Assembly (NCBI GenBank): GCA_022605405.1
Contig: JABYQQ010000008.1
Location: 2,170,001-2,234,000, forward strand
Direction of reading: 5' to 3'
Length of the DNA stretch: 64,000 bases
From: Earliella scabrosa
Taxonomy: Eukaryota; Basidiomycota; Agaricomycetes; Polyporales; Polyporaceae
The notes beneath the pieces are model-generated. The model saw only the letters and a list, made by a program, of their open reading frames with translations, was not told where the DNA came from and did not search any database. The position numbers and the translations under genes are program-made. Shown here piece by piece: positions 52,056 through 64,000 of the stretch. The number at the start of each line of letters is the position of its first letter. Within the stretch, counting starts at the first letter, position 1.

Positions 52056-55000
52056 ATGAGCGATTCCGAGGACGCGTGGTCATCCGACGACGAGGGCCGT
52101 CGTGATTATGAGTTGGACGTCGAGTAAGTGAGCTGGCACGTATCGACAGAGTTGTCAGTTGACCGCGGAGCAGCCTGGGTGCCGCAAACGGCGAAGAAGG
52201 GACCTACGACGAGGACGCTGGCGCTTTGGGAACCCGCGCTCTCAGGGCGCGCGATGGACCTCAGGCTAACCCGCTGGATCACGAAAGCATGGCCGTGCCC
52301 CCTGCTTTTCAGACCGACGACGCACCGACGCAAGAGGAGCTTACCAAGGACATCTACCTGTCGGCGTACTCCCCCGCGTCCACAGAGGGGGATTATAAGC
52401 GACTTGGCGCGCGTCCTATGAATCTCTCTGAGTTGTCGCGAGTGCAACGACAGAAGGACGAGCGCCGCGCTCTGGAGTCGCTCTCGGAGAAGCGGTATCT
52501 AGTCATCGATGACGACTACAAGGCCAAAGGCACCAGTCCCGAACATTGGTGGGCCCTTGACACGGTGAGAGCCGGCATGTTGCGTAGCGGAAACTTCGCT
52601 GACCCAACGGGAAAGGTGTACCTCGACTACAAGTTTGGTCTGGGCGCTGAGTGTGGCCTCGACGCCGCACTGCCTAACATGAACCATCCCAACGTGGACC
52701 GTGTGGCGGTTGGATGGACATTCAATCTCTATCCGGGTCGACGTCGCTGGGTGTATCGAGGCAACAACGACGTTCTGGGTTTTGACCCGACGGGACGCAC
52801 GCTATATCTCGGTCACAACGGCTCCAATGAAGACGTATGGCTCGCGATGGTGCCGAACGAATGCCTGGGACCGGGCGGCCTTCACTACGACGTGCCCAAG
52901 AAGACCCAACCGGGTTGCATGGAGCTCCGGGCGAGGAACGTGGTGTTCGCGTTCTTGTCCCACGCATTCACGAGGATGCGATTCCGGGACTTCCACTTGG
53001 AACACCCATACCCAGACATCTCGTCCGAATTCGCCCTGGGCTTGCATACCGATATTTTGTAAGTTCAAATCGTCTCATCATGGTTCCCATTTCGATGCCT
53101 GGGTAGTGGGTGCGCGTGGTGTGCGGCGAGCTGCGCGACGTGGACCAACGACGGACGTGGCTACAGTCGTGCGCGGGTAGTGCAGGCGACAGAACAGCTC
53201 TGACGCCAAGGGACGTTGGCGTGTGCGCAGCGAGGACGTGCAAACTGTGATGCGCGAGATGACATGCGCAGCGTCGCCTGGAGCACGAGAGACGCGCGGG
53301 CGACGACCCGCGCACGAGGGAACTCTGGTTCGCGGGGCGGCGTCCCTCGAACGAGGGAACTCTGGTTCGCGGAAGGCGACCTGCCCACGCGGGCACTCTC
53401 ATTCGCCGGGCGACGATGCGTCCACTAGGCAAGTGCGGGTGGAAGCAGCCGAGCGTCGGCCCCGAGGATGATCGACGTTCGCGTGGGCTAAGTGCGTAGC
53501 ATCGCTTGGCTTGAGTCATCGCATATCCCATCGCATATCCCATTCCCATTCGGCGTCCCTGGGTGTTCACACTTGACGTTGACCTTTTGTTTGTGCTCCA
53601 GTCGCAGCGCAAGATACGAGATGAAGATGGAGGATTTCAAGAATCTCAGCGAGCAATTCAAGACGCGTTGGGCGCGCTGGTATCGTCGTGCGCCGGATGA
53701 ATACAAGATGGATGTGTTCGATAACGCGAGCCCCGTCGCGTTCATCATCAAGTACGGTCAAAATCGGATGGTCCGGCGGGGCGGAGACGCGACCGCAAAT
53801 CCAGCGTTCTGGGAAGAGGAATACGATCTACGCAAGTTTAAAGTGTTGCAATTTGCGTTCGCGACGCACTACGCGTATGTGGAATTGTTGAGCGTCGTTG
53901 AGGAACGGGTGATGCTAACTATACAGCAGGTGCTACAAGCCGGACCTCATGGAGGACATCTTCCCGGATGATCTATGGGCGGAGAACCACGGAGAACTGT
54001 ACAGCTCCCCTGATCCGGGCGACCGAATGCCGATCGAGTCGTTGGAGGAGCTCATGGACTGGGAGATGTTCGACGCAAACGAGGAGGAGATCCCCATCTT
54101 CAACGCTGGGGGCAAGCGGGTACCTCGACGTCGCCCCCTGATGCTTGGTGGAGACCAGTGGCCGTCGTGCGGGTTGTTGCAAGACCTTCGACTCACTCAG
54201 ACGCTCTTCTGCGGAAGGGTGGACATCCCTGTCAACCCGGAGTTCGACGGCGAGCTGCAGGAAGATCGCGGGTTCGGTCGTGCGCGCGAAGACGACGATC
54301 TGGGACAGCACGAGACGGACGACCTTCGACGGCTCCGGCGCAACAACGACACCACCTACACCACCTATCCTCACTTCTTCAGCCGCGAGCTGGGTCAGTG
54401 GCAGGCGAATGGGGTGATCAAGCCGATCCTTCCATTGCTCTACGACCTCAACAGGAACATCCGTCGCTGGCCAGGGGGCGGACTATGCGTGGAGCCAATC
54501 AGTTCGCAATGCTACAACACGCTGGCACACCGAGTACGCCCCGCGGCGAGGCTTCATCTGGCGCAAACCGGCCCGATGACAGCCGTGGGCGCCGGAGCTT
54601 GGGCTAGGACACCAAAGGCGGAGCGTCATGCGAACGCAACCTATCGATGGGCCAGGACGAGCCTCCCACACACGCGACTCGGGCACAAGATCGCGAACTC
54701 AGGACCCAAGTACTTCCTCCGCCTCGAGAACGTCTTCAGCGTCCACCCGCACCGCATGGCCGACGAGATCCTGGATGCGGAGAATGGGTTCCACAACAAG
54801 GTCATAGTTCCGTTGTTGAATGCCGGCGAGCATCCAACGGTGGTTGCGGCGATCAAGAAGACGACCGTCATCCTCAACCCAGAGGTACGTTGCAGCGAAT
54901 TGCGGGCGCACATGGGCGCGAGCTGAACCGGTGAATATTCGTGTTACACAGATCTGGCCCGACATCTACACCATCGTGACTTACCCCCTCACCACCTTCA

Positions 55001-57215
55001 TTGAAGCGCTGTGGAAGTACAAGCTTCGTGACGCGGTGAACCGGTGCAAGGAGGTGACAGACGCCGAGAGGTCCGAGTCTCCGAACGGCTCCTCGTCGCA
55101 GACTGTAGGCAGGATTCGCTCGGGCCCCTCTCAATCGTCGACGGCAAGCGCGAAACCCAAGATGCTCTGGGCCAAGCGCCTCCGCGAGACTCCTGCACCT
55201 CAATATCTGGAGCTGATGGCGGTCGCCGAACGTGCTCTGAACTTTGCGCACACGGGGGCTGCGCGGGTCTTAGTCCGAGGTCTGATGACGAAGCTTTGGA
55301 CTGGCAGCGCGTTGGTCGACGGCTACCTGCCAATGTTCAGCCCTGCTCTCCAATTCGTGGGTTCACGTATGACAGAGCCCGCCTTTCCGCTCTCCGTGTG
55401 GCCCACTCATCCCAAGTCGGGCAAGCCATTGGTGGCGTCGAAACGAACCCAGGAGCTCACGTACGGCAATGCCCACTTTTTGGTGCGTACGCGCGCGCTA
55501 CCATCCTCTCCGACGCAGTACTGATGGATAGTGCGATGTAGGCGTACCTCAGCCACTTCGAGATGCGAGTGGCCGCTGAGCAACGCGGGGACCGTCATCG
55601 TCCTATGACGCTACAGGAGGACTTGTCCGCAATCATGGGCGTGGCCGTGGAGATGTTCATAGAGGACGCCAGGACTCTCGTCTCGCAACAGTTCTCAGAC
55701 GACACGGCGGAGATAGCGGGGAACGACGCGCACCCGGGACGCACCTGGTTGAAGACACGGAAGACTGAGCTGGCCGCATGGCTGAAGTCGCAGCATCCTT
55801 TGTCGTGGGGGTCGCGTGGCGCGGCGAGGAACAACTACCACAGCATCACGCGTTTCCTCGCGAGCTCGCCCCAAGAGATCACGGATGGGCTGCCGCATTC
55901 TTCGCTTGGGTCTTGCTCCAGGGCGGATTTCGTCGCAAAAATCTTCAAGATGGCGTTCAGCGAGACTCGGGCGGGGATCAGGCCTCCCATTTGGTCGAAG
56001 GGTTCGTTCTGGGTGGTACTACGAACGGCGATGGCGGAAGGTCTCAGTCGCATCGATGGTCCGGACGCCGACAGCGAGCTCCAGGCTGCTCTGATGACGG
56101 CCGTCAGCGAGTACGACATCAACTTCTTTCCGGATGCCGTCAATCGCGGGGATCGCGAGCCGTCGTACCGAGCGTGGACCATGTTGGGGCTCCCGGACTC
56201 GGCACGTCGCAGTCTGACTGGCACCGCTGCGCGGACTGCGGAAGAACAATGGAACTTGCAACTCGCGAAGAAGAGCCAGACTGTCATGAACGCCGACGTC
56301 CACGCGTCTTGGGTCACCACGGAGGTCGAGATACAGCAGTACCACCGCTATATGAAGCGGCAGAGTCTGCCGTCCGACTTCGACTGGCGGGCGGCGCAAG
56401 CCAACGCATCGGCGGACCCGAAGGTCGCAGAGTCCTATCATTGGGCCGACGGTCACCTGCGTCAGCACATCAACGACTGGGAATGCCGTCTCGCTCTACA
56501 TCTGGCGTTCCTGTTGTCCAAAATGCTTCCGAGGGTCTTTGCCACGAAGGATGACAGAGCGAGGGCGAAGGCGCTATTCCAGAACGTACCCAGCGGGAAG
56601 AAGCAGGAGGAGTCGATCGCTATCGCCCGGAGTATGGCATGGTCAGAGACCGACGTCAAAGGCCTGTCGCCTTCGCACTATTTCAGCCAGGCGGTGGTAT
56701 TCTTTTTGTGCTGGGTGCACGAAGAGTCACCGGTGCGACAGGCGTTGGCAGCGGGTCAGACGAACCAGCTCAAGGCTTGGAACACGAAACACAGTAAGTC
56801 TGCACGGTTGCGTCCAAGTAGAGCAGCGAATCTAACAGGTGAATGTACAGCTCACAAGGGTCTTGGCGCCGTCAATATGCTACGTATGGGGATTGTGGAG
56901 GGCAAGAACAACCGAGTCTACGAGAGTGCTCGCTCTTCCTCCGACTACGTGCGTCGCTCCAAGGACGCTCTCGAGGCATGGTATCATCACATCTGCGCGC
57001 GGCTCAAGGACGTCCCTGACGGGCCGTACGAGCTGTGCTTGGAGATCTTCGGTCAGTCCGGGACGGCCTATCTTTTGGAACAGTCGCAGTTCCGTGGCGA
57101 GGAAGGGGAACCTCGACTCGCGGGCGCGGCACGTGCGCGCGGCGCAGCGTCTCATTCACCCGAGATTGAGGACGAGACCCTCCCCCGTCCTGCGAAACGG
57201 CGCCGAGTAGCCTAA
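52056..57215 (+). CDS. Large intact protein of unknown family (1446 aa)
   Basis: Seven exons join without any frame break: 52056-52123, 52174-53058, 53602-53886, 53930-54884, 54952-55482, 55542-56793, 56851-57215. The start MSDSEDAWSSDDEGRRDYEL is acidic. The end RPAKRRRVA resembles a nuclear localisation signal. Segments between look globular, for example EHWWALDTVRAGML, VAVGWTFNLYPGRRRWVYRG, KPILPLLYDLNRNIRRWPGG, VLRTAMAEGLSRIDGPDAD and YHWADGHLRQHINDWECRL. I see no signal peptide, membrane segment or metal-binding cysteine pattern, and I do not recognise the family. All introns but one are 43-67 bp; intron 2 is 543 bp and holds a small tandem repeat. Its integrity amid decayed neighbours suggests it is expressed or recently arrived. 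A TE-encoded protein cannot be excluded, but no flanking inverted repeats were seen. Confidence 0.75.
53280..53425. repeat. Small tandem repeat in intron 2 of the large gene
   Basis: About three units of 35-40 bp on 'gagggaactctggttcgcgg', the third diverged ('gcgggcactctcattcgccgg'). Confidence 0.7.
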
Positions 57216-59399
57216 TACGTCGACTGTGGTAGATGTTACCTTATCTGAAATGCAATGTGTCCCCGGCGTTCAGGTTGGTCCCATTTGCTGGAGCGTACTG
57301 TAAAGCCACCACGCTATATTCGAGGGGGAGTACAGGTACACGCAGGTAGATAGACATGGGGGAACATGCATAGCTGCGGCTACTACCCAGGCGGTAGGGT
57401 TACGACCATGGTGGTGCTCTTGTGGGTTTCGCGCGGGTGTTCCACCTTGCCCTCGCCGCTCAACTTCCTCCGCCAAAGGCTCAAGCTCCCGCTTATTGTG
57501 GACCAGCATGCCCACGACCACCTGCACCACTCCCTTCTCCTCTTTATCGGGCCCAACTTGGGCCCAAATGTGAGCGGGATGGTATCCTACGAGCATGCAC
57601 GCCGCGCACCCTCGTCGCGCCCGCATCCGCGCGTAGGACCGAGCGCGGCTCCTCGGGTTGCATGTCGAACTGCGTGACCGTCGGAACCGGTGTGAACATT
57701 CGTCCCGGCCTGTGAAGGCCTCAGTTCCATCGTGCCGGTCCCATGGGTCGTCGACGGTCGTGCGCTCGCTCCCCTGCAGGATAGGCAGGCGTTCTTCTCG
57801 CGATCCATATTGAGCCAATGCGCTGCGGCGCGGTCGGTGTCGTCGTGTGCTCCATCACCCTTTCGACATGGCTTCTAGCAACCCCGCGCTGACGTTCCTG
57901 GGATGCCTAACCTCACATCCCGACGAAGCGCGGCAAGGTTGTCTTGCGCGAACTCCTCAGGTAAGTCCATGCACATCTCCTCGCTCTCCTGTGATGCGGC
58001 CGAGGAGGGCTCCTCGACATGTGATGGCATGTCGTGGGTTAGCTGACGAGCCGGGTATGCAGGCGAGCATGGGCGGAGATCAGGTCTGTTCGGCGCAGGG
58101 ATTGGCATGTGGGGCGATGGATGTCCGAGTCGAAGGCTGATCGCGGGTGGTACTGCTCTTCCACCAATGTCGACAAGCCAACCGCACGAGGTCAGCCAGC
58201 TCCGCGGATCCAATGAATGAAGAGGCCCACTGCGAGCGCGTGAGCGAGGTTGGCCTCGCGATGCAGCAGGACAGTTTGCTTGTTTGAGCCCACGTTGACG
58301 TTGACGTCCCAAGAGGCTTTGGTACGGTTGGGCACAGAGGTGTAAGGCATGCTCCGTAGACCGAGTACGCACGCGTCCGACAGACGACCTCGGCGAAGCG
58401 GTTAGGCGATTGAGGGGCATGGAACGACGCTGGAACGAGGCATACAGTTGGGTGGTGGCTGGTGGCTTGCTGGTCCGCAAGGTAGTCGACGCCGGCGTAG
58501 CGACTCTGTCATTCTGAACGCCCGCGCCACAGCCGCCAACTTGAAGATACCCTTTGAGCAATCAGAATCAGGGCACACGGCCGGCCATGGCTGCCACATC
58601 TCACAGCGAACTTGGGTCTACTTGGGTATCAGCTTGTGCGCCGCCACTTCGTTCGAGCTCCTGCGACGGACTGAGTCGGCGAGACGAGTCGGGAGTAGGA
58701 GCACTCGGGATTCGAAGGCAAGAGATCTTCGGCAGCCGAGTAAGGCGCCCAGTGTGTCCTACCGAGTTTATCCTTCCAGTTGACGCACTCGCGCCAGATC
58801 CTCCTCCTCTGGCCCCCTCTATCCTCGGTCACCGGTCACCTCCCATACCTCTTGCCCGGTTTGCACCTCGTTTGCCCTCCTTTGATCAAGCATCAGCAAC
58901 CCAGCTCGCGTCGGCGGCTCGGCCCCTTGCTCCCCGTTCCCCGTCCCCCAGACCTCCCACCCCGCCACGCACAACGACTCGAACTCGCCACCCCAATCCC
59001 GCTCCTTCTCAACGCGCATTCACAGCCGTATTAAACCACATCTTTGGGACTCTACAAGGGTTAGGATAAGGCGTGCATGTCGCGGCTCGACCTCGTAAGT
59101 CCGTCAGAGTACTCGTCCATCCCCCGTCTACCCCACGCAACCCCCTGCCACACTCTTCGTTATAAACGCGCTCACCCTCTCCTCCCGATGGCCCTCTTCC
59201 GCCCAACTCGCATGGATCACGCTTGCCGCTGCCTTACATGGTGAGTATCCCTATACGTGTTGCCTTCCCATTTCTATCTCCTCGCAGCCTGTCTCTTACA
59301 TCTATCTCGTTTCACCGCCCCCTCCCCCACCTGGTCCAGTGGCATCTGACTGTCATACCCCCATTCTTCCCCACGGTACGACCTCCGGCGCACGTCCGA
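57216..59399. other. 2.2 kb without a supportable gene
   Basis: Open frames occur on both strands (for example 57875-58561 minus), but none shows a known motif or convincing exon structure. A Pro-rich frame at about 58780-59065 ending HIFGTLQG is the best coding candidate and may be a small unrecognised gene. Confidence 0.35.
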
Positions 59400-59464
59400 C
59401 TACGAACCCGCGCGCATGGAGCATGGCCTCGCGAGCTACCTCCTCGACCTCTCCGACGGGGCCA

Positions 59465-59683
59465 GGGCCACTTCGGGCGACACGAACCACTGTCATGCGC
59501 ACGAGCAGAGCCTGTCGGCGACGCTCGGTGCATCAACACGCAGCGCACGGAGCACGGCCTCTCGGCTGACGTTCAGCGCACGGAGCGACCGCCTCGACAT
59601 CTTCCGGCGACACGAACGACGGCCATGCGCACGAGCAGAGCCTGTCGGCGACGCTCGGCGCACGAACCCGCAGCGCACGGAGC
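59465..59683. repeat. 130 bp GC-rich tandem array, left remnant
   Basis: One and a half to two units of the array seen at 63042-63850 ('cagagcctgtcggcgacgct', 'gcctcgacatcttccggcga'). Interrupted after ACGGAGC by palindromic element B. Confidence 0.85.
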
Positions 59684-59789
59684 CACCTGTGGTCACCACT
59701 TTATTTTAAAAAACCTGGACCTTGGTCTGTAGTTTCCATCATATCTGTCTGGAGCATTTACAGAGTCTGTAATAACTCATGGAGGCAAT

Positions 59790-60285
59790 TAAAAAACGAC
59801 CTCGCAGAGGCTGTAATAACTGCCCAGGATGTTCAAATACAGAGTGTCTGTGCTCTGTAATAGATGGCCTGGACATTCAAATACAGAGTCCGCACTCTGT
59901 AATACATGGTCTGGACATTCAAATACAGAGCTTGGGCTCTGTAATAGATGGTCTGGACATTCAAATACAGACCTTGGGCTCTGTAATACATGGCCTGGAC
60001 ATTCAAATACAGAGTCCGCACTCTGTAATACATGGTCTGGACATTGAAATACAGACCTTGGGCTCTGTAATACATGGCCTGGACTTTCAAATACAGAGTC
60101 TGCACTCTGTAATAAATGGTGTAGACATTCAAATACAGAGTCCGCATTCTGTAATAAATGGCCTGGACATGTAAATACAGGGTCTGCACTCTGTAATAGA
60201 TGGCCTGGACATTTTAATACAGAGTGCAGACCCTGTAATAGATGGTCTGGACATTTAAATACAGGGTCTGGCCTCTGTAATTGAT
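59790..60285. repeat. 42 bp hairpin array, 11 units (left arm of copy B)
   Basis: Same unit as in copy A. Lacks one unit next to the inner edge relative to the right arm. Confidence 0.9.
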
Positions 60286-62399
60286 GTCTGGGGCATTCTA
60301 AAAATGCGGACACTTGACATATGGTGACATAGATGATTATATAACGGAATGGGCGCCTTTTTGACGCCCAAATGCGGTGCCTGACCCTCTAGGGGTGGCC
60401 ACTTGCCTACCCTCTAGCTCCCTCATTTCTTCACCTATGGACATGTATGTGGGTGCGTTAGGTTCGCAATTTTAGCCTCTATTGAAAGGCGTAGTAGGCG
60501 TGGTCCATTACCTGGGGTAATGAAACATGCAGCTATATGTAGCTACTGCTGCCAGCTGCTCTACTGTACGGCCGGTGAACGGCTCCACCGTGCTTCACGT
60601 ACAGGGTACCATTAGATTGGGAAAAATCAGGGCTTTCCAACGCACCCTGTACCGTGGTGTGGCATGGGCTAGTGACAAAGATATGGCTCAATCCATTTTC
60701 GCAAAATGTTGCACATTTGTTTGTGTAATATCCTGGGAACAAATGTGATCTGTGTCACACCCTATATACCATCGAATTGGTGTTGAGCAGGGCCTTCCAA
60801 CGGTACCCTGATCATCTCAATCTGTGGTGGTCACCCAACCCTTTTCTCCTGACCCCCTTCCCATCAATCATCCCATAGCTCCACCGCCGTTGTGTATTCT
60901 GCCCTGCAAATTTGTAGTAAGACTGCTTAAGTATATCCCTTGCCATGTACAAAGTATCAGAAGCTGGCACCATCTACAGCCCCTGTTCTGGACCTAACAC
61001 ACTGGACATCACCCTAGCAATGTTTCACCTGTTGTAGGTTCAGTACCTTATGGATCTCTGAGCTCTTTGCTGGATCCTGTAGGGATTACTTAGAAGAATG
61101 TTGGAGTGAGTTTAGAGATCCAGATGTCTCTTTGATCTACATAGAATCCCTTATCAGTGCTCCACCTTGCCCCTCATCTAGGTGTAGATCTAGATCATGA
61201 TCCAGTCCCATAACCTCAGATAGCACACTCACAGATAGCATCTACAAAATACAAAAAACAGCATGGAATTTGAACAAGTATTCAGAAAGTTATGCTGAAA
61301 GTGTTCCGGGAGGCACCAAATGTGCACAGCAGGTGCACATAGTTTCATTGAATGCTACTGCACATAAGCATGGAAACAGATGTTCTGCAATATCTCACCC
61401 AGTTTTCAATCAATTTGCATGATTTTTTTTGCATCCTATAGGTAGTATCTGTCACTGTCCTATCTGAGACTATGGCAGTGAATCATGGCCAGGATCTATA
61501 GCTAGATGTAGGGCAAGGTGGAGCACTGATAAGGGATTCTATGTAGATCAAAGAGACATCTGGATCTCTAAACTCACTCCAACATTCTTCTAAGTAATCC
61601 CTACAGGATCCAGCAAAGAGCTCAGAGATCCATAAGGTACTGAACCTACAACAGGTGAAACATTGCTAGGGTGATGTCCAGTGTGTTAGGTCCAGAACAG
61701 GGGCTGTAGATGGTGCCAGCTTCTGATACTTTGTACATGGCAAGGGATATACTTAAGCAGTCTTACTACAAATTTGCAGGGCAGAATACACAACGGCGGT
61801 GGAGCTATGGGATGATTGATGGGAAGGGGGTCAGGAGAAAAGGGTTGGGTGACCACCACAGATTGAGATGATCAGGGTACCGTTGGAAGGCCCTGCTCAA
61901 CACCAATTCGATGGTATATAGGGTGTGACACAGATCACATTTGTTCCCAGGATATTACACAAACAAATGTGCAACATTTTGCGAAAATGGATTGAGCCAT
62001 ATCTTTGTCACTAGCCCATGCCACACCACGGTACAGGGTGCGTTGGAAAGCCCTGATTTTTCCCAATCTAATGGTACCCTGTACGTGAAGCACGGTGGAG
62101 CCGTTCACCGGCCGTACAGTAGAGCAGCTGGCAGCAGTAGCTACATATAGCTGCATGTTTCATTACCCCAGGTAATGGACCACGCCTACTACGCCTTTCA
62201 ATAGAGGCTAAAATTGCGAACCTAACGCACCCACATACATGTCCATAGGTGAAGAAATGAGGGAGCTAGAGGGTAGGCAAGTGGCCACCCCTAGAGGGTC
62301 AGGCACCGCATTTGGGCGTCAAAAAGGCGCCCATTCCGTTATATAATCATCTATGTCACCATATGTCAAGTGTCCGCATTTTTAGAATGCCCCAGACAT

Positions 62400-62900
62400 C
62401 AATTACAGAGGCCAGACCCTGTATTTAAATGTCCAGACCATTTATTACAGAGCCCAAGGTCTGTATTTAAATGTCCAGACCATCTATTACAGGGTCTGCA
62501 CTCTGTATTAAAATGTCCAGGCCATCTATTACAGAGTGCAGACCCTGTATTTACATGTCCAGGCCATTTATTACAGAATGCGGACTCTGTATTTGAATGT
62601 CTACACCATTTATTACAGAGTGCAGACTCTGTATTTGAAAGTCCAGGCCATGTATTACAGAGCCCAAGGTCTGTATTTCAATGTCCAGACCATGTATTAC
62701 AGAGTGCGGACTCTGTATTTGAATGTCCAGGCCATGTATTACAGAGCCCAAGGTCTGTATTTGAATGTCCAGACCATCTATTACAGAGCCCAAGCTCTGT
62801 ATTTGAATGTCCAGACCATGTATTACAGAGTGCGGACTCTGTATTTGAATGTCCAGGCCATCTATTACAGAGCACAGACACTCTGTATTTGAACATCCTG
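62400..62900. repeat. 42 bp hairpin array, 12 units (right arm of copy B)
   Basis: Inverted counterpart of 59790-60285 with one additional unit. Confidence 0.9.
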
Positions 62901-63041
62901 GGCAGTTATTACAGCCTCTGCGAGGTCGTTTTTTAATTGCCTCCATGAGTTATTACAGACTCTGTAAATGCTCCAGACAGATATGATGGAAACTACAGAC
63001 CAAGGTCCAGGTTTTTTAAAATAAAGTGGTGACCACAGGTG

Positions 63042-63855
63042 ACGGAGCACGGCCTCGCGGCCGACGTTCAGCGCACGGAGCGACCGCCTCGACATCTTCC
63101 GGCGACACGAACGACTGCCATGCGCACGAGCAGAGCCTGTCGGCGACGCTCGGCGCACGAACCCGCAGCGCACGGAGCACGGCCTCGCGGCCGACGTTCA
63201 GCGCACGGAGCGACCGCCTCGACATCTTCCGGCGACACGAACGACGGCCATGCGCACGAGCGGAGCCTGTCGGCGACGCTCGGTGCATCAACACGCAGCG
63301 CACGGAGCACGGCCTCGCGGCCGACGTTCAGCGCACGGAGCGACCGCCTCGACATCTTCCGGCGACACGAACGACTGCCATGCGCACGAGCAGAGCCTGT
63401 CGGCGACGCTCGGTGCATCAACACGCAGCGCACGGAGCACGGCCTCGCGGCCGACGTTCAGCGCACGGAGCGACCGACCCTCGACTCCGGCACGACACGA
63501 ACGACTCCATGCGCACGAGCAGAGCCTGTCGGCGACGCTCGGCGCACAACCGCAGCGCACGGAGCACGGCCTCGCGGCCGACGTTCAGCGCACGGAGCGA
63601 CCGCCTCGACATCTTCCGGCGACACGAACGACTGCCATGCGCACGAGCAGAGCCTGTCGGCGACGCTTGGTGCATCAACACGCAGCGCACGGAGCACGGC
63701 CTCGCGGCCGACGTTCAGCGCACGGAGCGACCGCCTCGACATCTTCCGGCAACACGAACGACTGCCATGCGCACGGGCAGAGCCTGTCGGCGACGCTCGG
63801 CGCATCAACACACAGCGCACGGAGCGACCTGCTCGACCTCTCCAACGCGGCCAGG
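63042..63855. repeat. 130 bp GC-rich tandem array, main block
   Basis: 'ggcctcgcggccgacgttca' recurs at 63051, 63181, 63311, 63441, 63568 and 63698, i.e. a 130 bp period with one 127 bp unit. 130 is not a multiple of three, so the Arg-rich open frames change frame at each unit and are not genes. Confidence 0.92.
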
Positions 63856-63869
63856 GCCACCTGTAGGCT

Positions 63870-64000
63870 CCACTATTGTATTACAATACCCCAGTTAACT
63901 GGTGCTGTTCTAATGCTACAACCGCTCGCCTTTGTATAATAAAACATCCTGGCCGCTGTTCTACAACAATGGCCTGCCCCGCCTGTTAATCCCATACAAG
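63870..64000. mobile_element. Possible start of another element, cut by window end
   Basis: An abrupt change from the GC-rich array to AT-richer sequence occurs at CACCTGTAGGCTCCACTATT. Its first seven bases equal the terminus of the palindromic element. The rest differs. The other end lies outside the window. Confidence 0.3.

Larger units (their letters stand above)
59684..63041. mobile_element. Palindromic non-autonomous element, copy B (3358 bp, uninterrupted)
   Basis: Termini CACCTGTGGTCACC and its inverse. 7 bp target duplication ACGGAGC (59677-59683 and 63042-63048). Arms run from each end to about 61190 and 61500. Towards the centre the two arms are still alignable but clearly diverged, and about 61200-61500 is effectively unique. 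The 11-unit hairpin array is in the left arm and the 12-unit array in the right. No coding sequence. It is near identical to copy A in inverted orientation. Confidence 0.93.

Noticed and set aside
63026..63939. Overlapping 200-290 codon Arg-rich frames in the 130 bp array
   Set aside because: The satellite unit is stop-poor, and frames change each unit. No conserved domain.

Overview
The window looks like a TE-rich, probably dispensable or subtelomeric stretch of an agaricomycete (basidiomycete) nuclear genome, most likely a polypore-type fungus. The reasons are GC-rich genes cut by many 45-60 bp GT..AG introns with CTAAC-like branch sites, multicopy BAH/zinc-finger and kinase families of the kind seen in Agaricomycetes, a Ty1/copia retrotransposon, and fragments of fungal housekeeping genes. 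Family names rest on motif recognition alone. No database search was run.

Layout. 1-1343: 3' part of an acidic repeat-bearing protein. 1.4-7.3 kb: three tandem arrays, including a 4.8 kb minisatellite with higher-order structure. 7.3-23 kb: a decaying tandem cluster of a TKL-type kinase gene with a long C-terminal extension. The first copy is split by a 3358 bp palindromic non-autonomous element (9261-19045), itself split by a 6.4 kb copia element in minus orientation (11110-17531). 23-26.5 kb: weak minus-strand exons, pyrimidine-rich spacers and a tRNA-like sequence. 26.5-36.1 kb: two paralogous BAH/zinc-finger genes, tail to tail, with a second copia element (28424-34844, plus orientation) inserted in the roughly 160 bp between their stops.

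36.5-47.6 kb is a mosaic of broken housekeeping genes. A phosphatidylserine decarboxylase 2-like gene is present as two pieces 9.3 kb apart. Between the pieces lie a tandemly duplicated ULA1/NAE1 gene (one partial copy, one near-complete copy with a frameshift), a divergent pair of an unknown gene and an SPX-RING gene, a coproporphyrinogen oxidase fragment, and a second, chimeric copy of the divergent pair. 48.5-51.2 kb: a KDM3-like JmjC gene. 52.1-57.2 kb: a clean seven-exon gene for a 1446-residue protein I do not recognise. 59.4-63.9 kb: a 130 bp tandem array split by a second 3358 bp palindromic element.

The two palindromic elements have exactly equal length once the nested copia and its target duplication are removed. 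Both have 7 bp target duplications and lie in opposite orientations. The two copia elements have full-length pol ORFs, 599 bp LTRs, 5 bp target duplications and a primer-binding site complementary to the anticodon arm of a methionine tRNA (half-tRNA priming). Clearly intact coding capacity is limited to the two copia polyproteins, the two BAH/zinc-finger genes, the JmjC gene (its 5' exons uncertain) and the 1446-residue gene. Most other genes carry frameshifts or deletions.
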